Below, piece by piece: positions 1 to 7,819 of a DNA stretch of 64,000 bases. The translations under genes and the position numbers were made by a program. The notes under the pieces were generated by a model that worked only from the letters and a program-made list of their open reading frames with translations, had not been told where the DNA came from and made no database searches. Where the stretch lies: contig JAGYKD010000002.1 of assembly GCA_018401695.1 (NCBI GenBank), positions 1-64,000 on the forward strand, in the 5' to 3' direction. Each line of letters starts with the position of its first letter. Position 1 is the first letter of the stretch. Origin of the DNA: Flavobacteriales bacterium (GTDB lineage: Bacteria; Bacteroidota; Bacteroidia; CAIKAF01).

Positions 1-105
1 CGGGATGAAGTAAAGACGGGATGCCTCCCGTCTCTCGGGATGAAGTAAAGACGGGATGCCTCCCGTCTCTCGGGATGAAGTAAAGACGGGATGCCTCCGG
101 TCTCT
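1..105. repeat. Three tandem copies of a 35-bp repeat
   Basis: Three head-to-tail 35-bp units lie at 1-35, 36-70 and 71-105. The first two are identical; the third has one change (cccg to ccgg at about 99). Each unit contains a 7-bp inverted repeat (agacggg, 6-nt loop, cccgtct) that can form a hairpin, and the change in unit 3 disturbs it. The array starts at the window edge, so it probably continues upstream. There are no spacers, so it is not a CRISPR. Confidence 0.9.
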
Positions 106-131
106 GAGTGATGGATGATGCATGGTTATTT

Positions 132-283
132 GGGGCGCCGGGCGGGCCCTTACCTTTACTCCGTACCTTGGGCTGCACGGCTGGCTAAGGGCAAAAGGAG
201 CTTCCCTTAGCAAAGGACCGCTCTTTTGCCCTAAGCCAGACCGGCAGCCCAAGGTTCCGGGGTATCGGTGCGGTCCCTGCGCC
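132..283 (-). repeat. Family A palindromic intergenic element, copy A1
   Basis: Read on the minus strand it begins GGCGCAGGGACCGCACCG and ends in a GGGCCCG...GGCGCCCC block. The first 28 nt equal the start of copy A6 at 43871. The interior is a long imperfect palindrome: roughly 35 nt around 165-203 are complementary to about 222-258, with a short loop. A 91-codon open frame across it (122-397) is an artefact of the repeat. Confidence 0.8.
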
Positions 284-307
284 AAAATCTTGCTCCGAAC
301 AAGTAAA

Positions 308-341
308 TTTGTTCCCAAAACAGGATGCATGCATACGTTTT
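308..341 (+). promoter_or_regulatory. Possible promoter of the TonB receptor gene
   Basis: TTTG at 308-311 and TACGTTTT at 334-341 resemble the Bacteroidota -33/-7 pair (TTTG, TAnnTTTG) with a 22-nt gap and one mismatch in the -7 box. The start codon follows about 43 nt later. The spacing is slightly long, so this is tentative. Confidence 0.4.
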
Positions 342-384
342 CAAAAAAAATACGGAAATTTAAGACTGGCTTAACGCTGGAAGG

Positions 385-3288
385 ATGGAACGATTGATTT
401 GCCGGATAGGCTTGTTTTTAGGATTGCTTGTAAGTGCACTAGGCATGCATGGGCAAATCATACGGGGAACGGTGAGGGCATCTGAATCGGGTGGGGAGCC
501 TGTATTTGGGGCAAATGTGGTGGTTAAAGGAACTACTCAAGGAACTTCTACGGATTTTGACGGAAAATTTCAGCTCAAGTATTCAGGAAAATTACCGGTT
601 ACGCTCCAAGTTACTGCCATTGGTTACAGCTCCTCCGAATTTAAAGTGGAGCGCTTCAATGTGGATTATTCTTTTTCCATTGCCCCCAATAAAGTATTGC
701 TGAGTGAGGTAGAAGTTTCCGAAACCCGGATTACCGAAAAGCAAAAAGAAGCACCCCTAACCGTGGAGTCTATGAATGCCATTGCTATTCAGCAGACCAG
801 TTCTTTGAGTTTTTATGAGGGACTCGGAAATATGAAAGGGGTCGACTTAACCTCTGCCAGCTTGGGCTTTAAGGTGATTAATACCCGTGGGTTTAACTCC
901 ACAAGTCCCGTGCGGTCATTGCAGCTTATTGATGGCGTTGATAATATGAGTCCCGGATTGAATTTTTCTTTGGGAAATTTCTTGGGTGCCCCCGACTTAG
1001 ATGTAGCGCGGGTAGATTTAATTCAGGGGGCCAGTTCGGCTTTTTATGGCCCAAATGCCTTTAATGGGGTTATCGATATGCATACCAAAAGCCCCTTTGA
1101 TTTTGAAGGCTTGAGTCTTTCGGTGCGTGGGGGGGAGCGGAGCCTGTTGGAAACCTCGCTCCGTTGGGCACAAAAATTTAAAGATAAGCAGGGAAATGAC
1201 CGGTTCGCCTATAAGTTTAATGTGTTTTACCTTAGGGCGAATGATTGGGAGGCAACCAACTACGACCCGAGTACCGATTCGGAAGTGGGACGCGATAATC
1301 CCGGCGGTTACGATGCCGTAAATATTTATGGAGACGAGGCCCTTGCCGGAGGTTTTGACTTTGCTTCGGATTTGGGCGATCAAGTATTTTACCCCGGTTT
1401 GGGGTACTTTTACAGGGATGGTTACCGGGAGTCGGATTTGGTAGATTACAATACAGAGAACATAAAGGCCAATGCGGCCATACACTACCTCACCAAAAGC
1501 AAGGTGGAGTTTATTTTGCAGAGCAATTTTGGGTATGGCACCACCGTGTACCAAGGCGAAAACCGGTATAGTCTAAGAGACGTACAGTTTTATCAACATC
1601 GGTTTGAGATTCGAAAAAAGGACAAGTTTTTTGTTCGGCTGTATGCGACGCACGAGGATGCCGGCAATTCATACGATGCGGTAGTTACTGCTTTTTTGAT
1701 GCAAAACAACAACCGTCCCTTGGGGAATGAGTTCAATTCCTGGAACAATCGGTATTTTAACTATTGGTCTACCAATATTATAGGAAATGGCGCCGGAAGA
1801 CTGTACCAATCCATTCCCAATTTCCCCAATTATTACCAAACCGGCGGGGGGGTAAATAATTACAATATCGATTTGGCCAACAGTTTGTTGCAAAGCAACT
1901 ATGATTCACTTTTGGTATGGCATCAATTGGCGCGAGCATTTGCCAATAATGGAGATGGAGCCGGGTATTACCCCTATTTTGCTCCCGGAAGCTATGAATT
2001 TGACACCGCCTTTGCCGGAATCACAAGCAGACCTTTAGGACAAGGAGGAAGTCGCTTTATTGACCGTTCGGCGCTTTACCATACCGATGTTGGTTACCAA
2101 TTCCATTTGCCTCAATGGTTGCCCGATGGAGAGGTGCAAGGGTTTAAGCGTTTTCTGAAAAGTGCCAGCCGTTTTGTGTCCAGTTTGAACTGGAACGTTG
2201 GAGGAAGTTTTAGGCTCTATGCGCCCAATTCGGAGGGTACCATTTTTATTGACACAGGCAATGTGACCCTTACCAACTGGCAAGCCGGTGCCTATATTGG
2301 CGTAGAGAAGCGCTATGAAGAGGTCAAGATTAACTTAACGGCCCGGGCCGACAAAAACGAGAATTTTGATTTGCTGTTTAGTCCGGCGGCCTCGGTGGTG
2401 TATTCGCCCAACCGAAACCATACGGTGCGGTTTAGTGCCAGTTGGGGAATTCGAAACCCAACCTTGGCCGACCAGTTTTTGAACTACGATGTAGGCAGAG
2501 CTCGTCTGGTGGGAAATCTTAGTGGTTTTGACAGCCTAATTACGGTGGATCAATATAACGAGTATTTGGGTGATTTGGATTTGACACAGCTGGAATACTT
2601 TAGTGTAGGCCCGGTGCGCCCGGAGCAGGTAAGAACGGTGGAAGTAGGATACAGAGGCACTTGGTGGGATAAAATTTACTTGGATGGAAGTGCCTACTTT
2701 AGCTGGTACACAGACTTTATTGGCTATGTTTTGGGAGTAGATTTGGTGACCAATCCCTTAGGGTTCCCAACCAACCAAACCCAGGCCTACCGGGTAGCCA
2801 CTAATTCTAAGGACTTAGTAGTGACCTACGGTGCTGCGGTTCAAGCCAGCTATTATTTGGGCAAATACTATACGGTAAGTGGCAACTACAGTTGGAATGT
2901 GCTGGATCGTTTAGGCAGCACCGACCCATTAATTCCTGCATTTAATACGCCGGAACATAAGTTCAATATAGGTTTTGAAGGGAGGGATATACAGATGAAA
3001 CTGGGTAAACTTAAACTGAATAATTGGGGATTTAATATAAACTTGAAGTGGATTGAAGGCTTCCTTTTTGAAGGATCGCCTCAATTTACGGGAGAAATTC
3101 CGAGTTATTACATGCTTGATGCCCAACTGAACTATACCTATCCCAAGTGGCATACGACCTTTAAAGTTGGTGCGCAAAACTTGACCGACAACCGCGTATT
3201 TCAGGTGTATGGAGGTCCTAGGATTGGGCGCTTGGCTTATATAAGTGTACTTTTTGACTTTGACTTTAAAAACAAGGACAAACCCTAA
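385..3288 (+). CDS. TonB-dependent outer-membrane receptor
   Basis: This 967-residue protein is an outer-membrane TonB-dependent receptor, importing an unidentified substrate with energy from TonB/ExbBD. A signal peptide (about 1-23, ending LGMHGQ) precedes a carboxypeptidase-regulatory-like beta-sandwich (about 24-105, with the typical GANVVVKGTTQGTSTDFDGKF pattern). A plug domain follows (about 120-240: RGFNS, LIDGVD, VARVDLIQGASSAFYGPNAFNG), and the rest is rich in alternating aromatic beta-strands of the barrel. The length is usual for the class. The N-terminal domain and plug fit general TonB receptors better than SusC, and no SusD-like gene is adjacent. A secreted esterase-like gene starts 66 nt downstream on the same strand, so the two may be co-expressed and handle related substrates (inference). 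Confidence 0.95.
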   Translation: MERLICRIGLFLGLLVSALGMHGQIIRGTVRASESGGEPVFGANVVVKGTTQGTSTDFDGKFQLKYSGKLPVTLQVTAIGYSSSEFKVERFNVDYSFSIAPNKVLLSEVEVSETRITEKQKEAPLTVESMNAIAIQQTSSLSFYEGLGNMKGVDLTSASLGFKVINTRGFNSTSPVRSLQLIDGVDNMSPGLNFSLGNFLGAPDLDVARVDLIQGASSAFYGPNAFNGVIDMHTKSPFDFEGLSLSVRGGERSLLETSLRWAQKFKDKQGNDRFAYKFNVFYLRANDWEATNYDPSTDSEVGRDNPGGYDAVNIYGDEALAGGFDFASDLGDQVFYPGLGYFYRDGYRESDLVDYNTENIKANAAIHYLTKSKVEFILQSNFGYGTTVYQGENRYSLRDVQFYQHRFEIRKKDKFFVRLYATHEDAGNSYDAVVTAFLMQNNNRPLGNEFNSWNNRYFNYWSTNIIGNGAGRLYQSIPNFPNYYQTGGGVNNYNIDLANSLLQSNYDSLLVWHQLARAFANNGDGAGYYPYFAPGSYEFDTAFAGITSRPLGQGGSRFIDRSALYHTDVGYQFHLPQWLPDGEVQGFKRFLKSASRFVSSLNWNVGGSFRLYAPNSEGTIFIDTGNVTLTNWQAGAYIGVEKRYEEVKINLTARADKNENFDLLFSPAASVVYSPNRNHTVRFSASWGIRNPTLADQFLNYDVGRARLVGNLSGFDSLITVDQYNEYLGDLDLTQLEYFSVGPVRPEQVRTVEVGYRGTWWDKIYLDGSAYFSWYTDFIGYVLGVDLVTNPLGFPTNQTQAYRVATNSKDLVVTYGAAVQASYYLGKYYTVSGNYSWNVLDRLGSTDPLIPAFNTPEHKFNIGFEGRDIQMKLGKLKLNNWGFNINLKWIEGFLFEGSPQFTGEIPSYYMLDAQLNYTYPKWHTTFKVGAQNLTDNRVFQVYGGPRIGRLAYISVLFDFDFKNKDKP

Positions 3289-3354
3289 GTCAAAGACCAT
3301 GAAAAGTCGATTGTTCTTACAATAAAAAGTGGTAATTTTAGTAAAACCTAGTTT

Positions 3355-4899
3355 ATGAACACAAAACAGTTACTCATAAGTGGAGCACTTAGCTGTATAA
3401 GTGCTTGGAGCGTGGCGCAAACCCGCTATGTTGATGATGTTTTTTCCAAAAGTGACATTGTACTGAATTCCAATGTTGAGTATGGGCAAAACTTCTATTT
3501 TTTGAATTTACCTCCGGCACCTCCGGGCACCAGCACCAGCAACCCGCAGATTGGTCCCCTCCAAATGGATGTGTATTCTCCCCCTGTTTCGGACACAGAA
3601 ACCGACAGGCCTTTGGTGATTTTATTGCACACCGGTTCGTTTTTACCCAAATACATAAATGGACAGGCCACAGGCAGTAAAACCGATTCCTCTATTGTGG
3701 ATTTGGCCCACCGCTTTGCCATGAAGGGGTATGTGGCTGCGGCCATCAATTATCGCCTGGGTTGGAATCCTTTGGCGCCTTCTCAAATTGAACGTACGGC
3801 CGGCATCCTGAATGCAGTGTATCGAGCGCTGCACGATGCCCAAACGGCCGTTCGCTTTTTTAAGAAAGAGGCAAGTACCTATGGTATTGATCCGGCCAAA
3901 ATATTTTTGCTGGGCCAAGGCTCCGGTGGATATGTGACCTTAGCGTATGGTTTTTTGAACGACCAAAGCGAAACCGCATTGCCTAAGTTTCAATTGCAAG
4001 ACGGCTCTTCGGTTGTTGACCCCGCTTTGGTGGGCGATGTGGATGGAATGGGTGGTCAGGTGAACAATTACAACCACCCGGGTTATTCGAACCAAGTTGC
4101 CATGACGGCGAATTTGGGTGGAGCCTTAGGGGATAGAAGTTGGATGAATGGCATTTGGAGTGAGCCGCCTTTGGCATCTATTCATGCCCGTAGGGATGTG
4201 TTTGCCCCTTTTGACTCAGGGACGGTAATTGTACCTGCCACCGGACAGCCCGTAGTGAACGTGCATGGTAGCCGGGCAGCCGTGTTTAGAGCCAATGCTT
4301 TGGGCAACAACGATATTTGGCAGAACCATACCTTTAACGATGCCTTTAGTACCCGCGCATATGCTATGAATGCAAAAGCTCAATACGAAGGCCTGTTCCA
4401 GTTGGAAATAGCGGAAGTTTCCGGACCCGGCGAAGACAGCGCTCCCTGGGAATGGTGGGACAGCGCCTCGGTGGTGGCCGAAGCACCATTTTTAGGAGAA
4501 GATGGCAACAGCATTCATGCGGACGGATTAGCGACCAATCCGGACATGTCGGCAACTAAAGGCCGCCTTTATTCGGATACCATAATTGGCTTCTTAATTC
4601 CAAGAATGAAAGTGGTAATAGACAACCCCAATTTGCAGGTAGAAAGTATTGGGGCTGGCATAGCGCACCGTGTATATCCAAATCCGGTGAGCGATGTGTG
4701 CTATTTGGGCGTGCATGAGAGCAATGCCATACATTCCTGGACCTTGCGCGATGTACAAGGACGTGTAGTGGCCTCAGAGACTTACGAAGCCGCTACTCCG
4801 GTGGTGAAAATTAGCAGAGGAAATTTGCCGGCCGGTGTTTACGTGTTGGTTGCGGAAACTTCCATGGGTATGTTGGCGGAGCGTCTGATGTTTGAGTGA
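3355..4899 (+). CDS. Secreted alpha/beta-hydrolase (esterase-like) with T9SS tail
   Basis: This 514-residue protein has a signal peptide (about 1-21, ...SAWSVAQ), an alpha/beta-hydrolase domain and a T9SS type-A sorting domain. The hydrolase part shows an oxyanion-type segment (VILLHTGSF, about 90), a YRLGWNP segment, an AVRFFKKEA helix and a nucleophile elbow GQGSGG near residue 184, so Ser in GxSxG is the likely nucleophile. The acid and His residues cannot be placed with certainty. The C-terminal ~80 residues begin RVYPNPVSDV and end in AERLMFE, the usual pattern for export across the outer membrane and surface attachment. Substrate unknown; carboxylesterase or lipase-like activity is the family expectation. 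It lies directly behind the TonB receptor and is followed by a strong terminator. Confidence 0.88.
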   Translation: MNTKQLLISGALSCISAWSVAQTRYVDDVFSKSDIVLNSNVEYGQNFYFLNLPPAPPGTSTSNPQIGPLQMDVYSPPVSDTETDRPLVILLHTGSFLPKYINGQATGSKTDSSIVDLAHRFAMKGYVAAAINYRLGWNPLAPSQIERTAGILNAVYRALHDAQTAVRFFKKEASTYGIDPAKIFLLGQGSGGYVTLAYGFLNDQSETALPKFQLQDGSSVVDPALVGDVDGMGGQVNNYNHPGYSNQVAMTANLGGALGDRSWMNGIWSEPPLASIHARRDVFAPFDSGTVIVPATGQPVVNVHGSRAAVFRANALGNNDIWQNHTFNDAFSTRAYAMNAKAQYEGLFQLEIAEVSGPGEDSAPWEWWDSASVVAEAPFLGEDGNSIHADGLATNPDMSATKGRLYSDTIIGFLIPRMKVVIDNPNLQVESIGAGIAHRVYPNPVSDVCYLGVHESNAIHSWTLRDVQGRVVASETYEAATPVVKISRGNLPAGVYVLVAETSMGMLAERLMFE

Positions 4900-4916
4900 T
4901 TTTTTTAGTAGCGCAT

Positions 4917-4956
4917 TAAATCCCCCTGTGCTTTTAAGCACAGGGGGATTTTTTTT
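4917..4956 (+). terminator. Intrinsic terminator after the esterase gene
   Basis: A perfect 14-bp stem (4919-4932 with 4937-4950, containing tccccctgtgct), loop ttta, followed by a run of T. It starts about 18 nt after the stop codon at 4899. Confidence 0.93.
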
Positions 4957-4977
4957 GGAAGAGGTTTTCAAAAGAAT

Positions 4978-5112
4978 GGCCTCCCGGCCGGGTGGAGGGC
5001 CGGCAGCAGCGGCTGGGGTAGGGGCCGGGGCAGCGAGGAGGTGGAGCTTTGCGGAACCCCCGCAGCACGCCGGCCCCCCACAGGCGCAAAGCCGACCGTA
5101 GCAGGGGCCGGA
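4978..5112 (+). repeat. Family A palindromic intergenic element, copy A2
   Basis: GC-rich block starting ggcctcccggccgggtgg and ending gcaggggccgg, with the family's central motif (gcgaggaggtggagctttgcgg). Internal arms around 5010-5033 and 5070-5095 are partly complementary. It sits between two terminators, in a gap with no gene. It resembles copies A8 and A9 most closely. Confidence 0.65.
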
Positions 5113-5150
5113 TAGAATAGGTAGTTGGGATTGGAAGGAAGGCCCAAATA

Positions 5151-5181
5151 AAAAGCCCCAAAGGATTTGGGGCTTTATTTT
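5151..5181 (-). terminator. Intrinsic terminator of fumarylacetoacetase gene
   Basis: Stem aaagcccca / tggggcttt around 5152-5176 with a short loop. On the minus strand it is followed by T-rich sequence. It lies about 30 nt beyond the stop codon of the minus-strand gene ending at 5212. Confidence 0.85.
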
Positions 5182-5211
5182 GTTGATTTAGTGGGATTTC
5201 TTAGGGGTATA

Positions 5212-6492
5212 TCAGGCATTTTTGGGGTGTGCCGGCAGGACTATGGAGCGGACTTCTCCAAAGCCAATGCGGAGTCCATCTTTTAAGGCGAAGGCGCGCA
5301 TGATTACGGTGTCGCCGTCTTGAATGAAGGTACGTTCTTGTCCTCCGGGCAGGGTCACTTTTCGGCTTCCTTTCCAGCTAAGTTCCAGCATGGAGCCAAA
5401 TGAGCTTTGCTCTTTGCCGCTAATGGTTCCCGAGGCGTACATGTCGCCAACCTGCGTGTTGCAGCCGTTTACGGTATGGTGGGCCAATTGCTGGGCCATG
5501 GTCCAATACAGGTATTTGAAATTGGATTGACACACCTGGCCTTCTTCGCCGTTTTGGGGAAGAATGGAAACGCTTAGGTTAATGTCGAAGGTGTGTCTGT
5601 CGGACTCCTTTAGGTAGGGGAGGGGCTCTAGGTCTTGTTGGGGTGCGGGGCAGCGAAAGGGCTGCAGGGCATCAAGGGTAACCACCCAGGGGGAGATGGA
5701 AGAGGCGAAGTTTTTGGCTAAAAATGGGCCGAGGGGAACGTATTCCCATTTTTGGATATCTCGGGCGGACCAATCGTTAAAGATAACCATGCCAAACATG
5801 TGGTCTTCGGCATGGTTTACGGAAATTGGGTCGCCAAGCGGATTGGGTTTACCCACTACAAAGGCCATTTCCAGTTCAAAGTCGAGCAATCGACAAGGTG
5901 CAAATACGGGTGTGTTGGCATCGGGCGGCAGAAGCTGTCCCCATGGCCTGCGGATGGGTGTTCCTGAAACCAAGATGGAGCTGGCTCTGCCATGGTAGCC
6001 CACGGGAATATGTTTCCAGTTAGGCAGCAGAGGTTCTCCATCCGGGCGGAACATTTTGCCCACATTGGTTGCATGTTCCTGGCTGGAATAAAAATCGGTG
6101 TAGTTGGGCACTTGCACGGGCATGAGCATTTGAGCATCTGCCTGGGGAATTAAAACTTGAGGGTGGATTTCGGTTTTTTGGCTTAGTTCCGGGTTTTGGG
6201 CGTCGAGCAGATTAAGTAGGCCTTGTCGGGTTTTTGTCCAAACCGGGCGACCAAGGGCCATGAATTCGTTTAGGTTATGGGAGGCAAAAGGGTTTTTATC
6301 GAGGCCTAAATCGGCAAAGAAGCCGAGATTAAACAGGGCGGCCAAGTCTAATATGTGTTGCCCAACTGCTACGCCGACCCTAGGGTTTGTGCCGGGAATT
6401 GAAAATACGCCATAGGGAAGATTGGCTAAAGAGAAGTCGCTGTTGGAGTCTATGTTTATCCAAGATTTTTTGGGCGTGTGGTATTGATGCAT
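5212..6492 (-). CDS. fahA: Fumarylacetoacetase
   Basis: This 426-residue protein catalyses the last step of tyrosine/phenylalanine degradation, fumarylacetoacetate to fumarate plus acetoacetate (EC 3.7.1.2), in the cytoplasm. The small N-terminal domain (1-120) and the catalytic FAH fold follow the eukaryotic/bacterial two-domain form in full length. Key residues line up with the mouse enzyme at a constant +7 offset: Asp133 (NYTDFY), catalytic His140 (SSQEHATN), Glu206 and Glu208 (DFELEMA) and Asp240 (FNDWSARD) for the metal; GYHGRASS is at 165-172. It is the only gene of its pathway here, transcribed alone, with a terminator behind it. The start ATG at 6492 is the only good one and fits the family N-terminus. 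Confidence 0.97.
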   Translation of the reverse strand: MHQYHTPKKSWINIDSNSDFSLANLPYGVFSIPGTNPRVGVAVGQHILDLAALFNLGFFADLGLDKNPFASHNLNEFMALGRPVWTKTRQGLLNLLDAQNPELSQKTEIHPQVLIPQADAQMLMPVQVPNYTDFYSSQEHATNVGKMFRPDGEPLLPNWKHIPVGYHGRASSILVSGTPIRRPWGQLLPPDANTPVFAPCRLLDFELEMAFVVGKPNPLGDPISVNHAEDHMFGMVIFNDWSARDIQKWEYVPLGPFLAKNFASSISPWVVTLDALQPFRCPAPQQDLEPLPYLKESDRHTFDINLSVSILPQNGEEGQVCQSNFKYLYWTMAQQLAHHTVNGCNTQVGDMYASGTISGKEQSSFGSMLELSWKGSRKVTLPGGQERTFIQDGDTVIMRAFALKDGLRIGFGEVRSIVLPAHPKNA

Positions 6493-6665
6493 GGAAATTG
6501 GCTTTTTCGCAAAGTAAGTAAAACGGGGAGATTTTTTGGCTGAATTTGGGGGTTGAGGTTGGTAGAGGAAGCCTGTCCTAGGAGAAAAGGGTGCTTTGAT
6601 AACGCGGGTTAAAGTTTTAGTAAAGAGCGGTTTTGAAGTTTTTTTATTAATTTAATAGTTCCACT

Positions 6666-7385
6666 ATGCCATACGTTTATTTACGCTACATCTTAGTTTC
6701 GCTGTGCTTGGTTGTTGGGGGCTGTCATTGGTTTACAGGTGCGAGCAAGAGCAAGTCAGCGGCGGTTTCTAAGCCGGCGCCTCAAAGCTATGCTGGGGTT
6801 GTTGGAGCCCCTTTGGAATGGTTGATGGCTCAAGAGTCGGACCGTGTGCATCGTTACGATCCCGGGCGGGACGTATTTGTATTTCGATCAGGGAGAAGCG
6901 GGGAGGATGTGTTGGTGTACCAAAGGCATGACTCAATGGTGGTTCGTTTTGACCAGCGCGGTGTTTTTCAGGATTCGGTATGGTTGCCTTATAGAATAAA
7001 GGGGCTGGAACGGTATGCCGACTATTGGTATTTTGTGCACACGGAAGCATATCCGGGCCAGCAACGCACCTTGGTTTATTTATATGGAAGACACCAAATG
7101 CGTTTGGCTGACTTTCCTTTCGGAGGAGCCCTGTTTCCTTTTGGGAAGCGAAGTATTTTGTGGAAACTTGAGGGAGGAAGATGTGGTGAAAGCAAGCAAG
7201 GGAAGTTTGAATTGGAGGAGAACCGTTGGGTACAAAAGGAATGGCTTAGCTACTTGCCGAACTGTGCAGTAGATTCAGCAGAATTGATCATGCATGTTTT
7301 AGATAGTGTGGGTAATACTATGGCTTTGCCCATGCATGGGAACCGCAGAATGGTTAGAGAGCTTTACGAGGGGTATTGGGATTGA
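6666..7385 (+). CDS. Putative lipoprotein of unknown function
   Basis: This 239-residue protein begins with a basic and hydrophobic signal segment ending LVVGGC (Cys20), a plausible though not ideal lipobox. Mature residues 25-40 are Ser/Lys/Ala-rich, a typical linker. The rest alternates short beta-strand-like segments (FVFRSGR, DVLVYQRHDSMVVRFDQRGVFQDSVWLP), reminiscent of propeller or 6-bladed-repeat proteins, but I recognise no family. Its 3' end overlaps the convergent gene at 7364-7816 by 22 nt. It probably sits in the outer or inner membrane, facing the periplasm. Confidence 0.7.
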   Translation: MPYVYLRYILVSLCLVVGGCHWFTGASKSKSAAVSKPAPQSYAGVVGAPLEWLMAQESDRVHRYDPGRDVFVFRSGRSGEDVLVYQRHDSMVVRFDQRGVFQDSVWLPYRIKGLERYADYWYFVHTEAYPGQQRTLVYLYGRHQMRLADFPFGGALFPFGKRSILWKLEGGRCGESKQGKFELEENRWVQKEWLSYLPNCAVDSAELIMHVLDSVGNTMALPMHGNRRMVRELYEGYWD

Positions 7386-7816
7386 GGAGTGTTGGGAGCC
7401 AGAAGGTTCCAAAAGCCATAAAGTGCAAATCCAACAGGTCCAAGCATAAAGCAAAAGAAAAGACATCCGGCTGTTATCCAGCGGTTGCGTCGATTTTTTA
7501 AGGCATGGCGGGCCATCCACATGCCTACCAACAAATCGAAGCACAGGTAATGAATCCACCCGGTAAGCACTCCCCAGGGGCTGCTAAAAATGGCTTTAAC
7601 TCCTTCGATGGAGCCAAAGTCAGGAGCTTGTGGATCACCAAACAGTGCCACAACAAGGAAAAGCAGGTAGGAAAGTGCTAAAGTGCCGGGGAACCAACCT
7701 TTATATAGCAAGCTATGGGTAATTTTGGATCCGGGGAATAGGATGAGTAGGAACCAAGCCGGTAAGACTAAGCTGTTAAAAAGGTTGAACAAAAATTCCG
7801 GAGAGGTGAGGAGCAT
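7364..7816 (-). CDS. Aba4-like (DUF4281) membrane protein
   Basis: This 150-residue protein has four hydrophobic segments (about 5-25, 45-62, 85-105 and 118-140). It carries the features of the DUF4281 / ABA4-like family: an N-terminal NLFNSLVLPAWFLLILFP segment, a GSIEGVKAIFSSPWGVLTGWIHYLCFDLLVGMWMARHA segment and a C-terminal FMLGPVGFALY. In plants ABA4 is needed for neoxanthin formation; bacterial members are poorly known and are sometimes near carotenoid genes, which are not seen here. The start codon is 3 nt after the stop of the upstream PorE-like gene, so it is the last gene of a queE / PorE-like / Aba4-like operon. The family assignment is from recognised motifs; the role is unknown. 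Confidence 0.8.
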   Translation of the reverse strand: MLLTSPEFLFNLFNSLVLPAWFLLILFPGSKITHSLLYKGWFPGTLALSYLLFLVVALFGDPQAPDFGSIEGVKAIFSSPWGVLTGWIHYLCFDLLVGMWMARHALKNRRNRWITAGCLFFCFMLGPVGFALYGFWNLLAPNTPQSQYPS

Positions 7817-7819
7817 GAT

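Noticed and set aside
1-105. CRISPR-like direct repeats
   Set aside because: Units are contiguous with no spacers.
122-397. 91-codon plus-strand open frame
   Set aside because: It runs through repeat A1 and its translation follows the palindrome; no family and a rival real start at 385.
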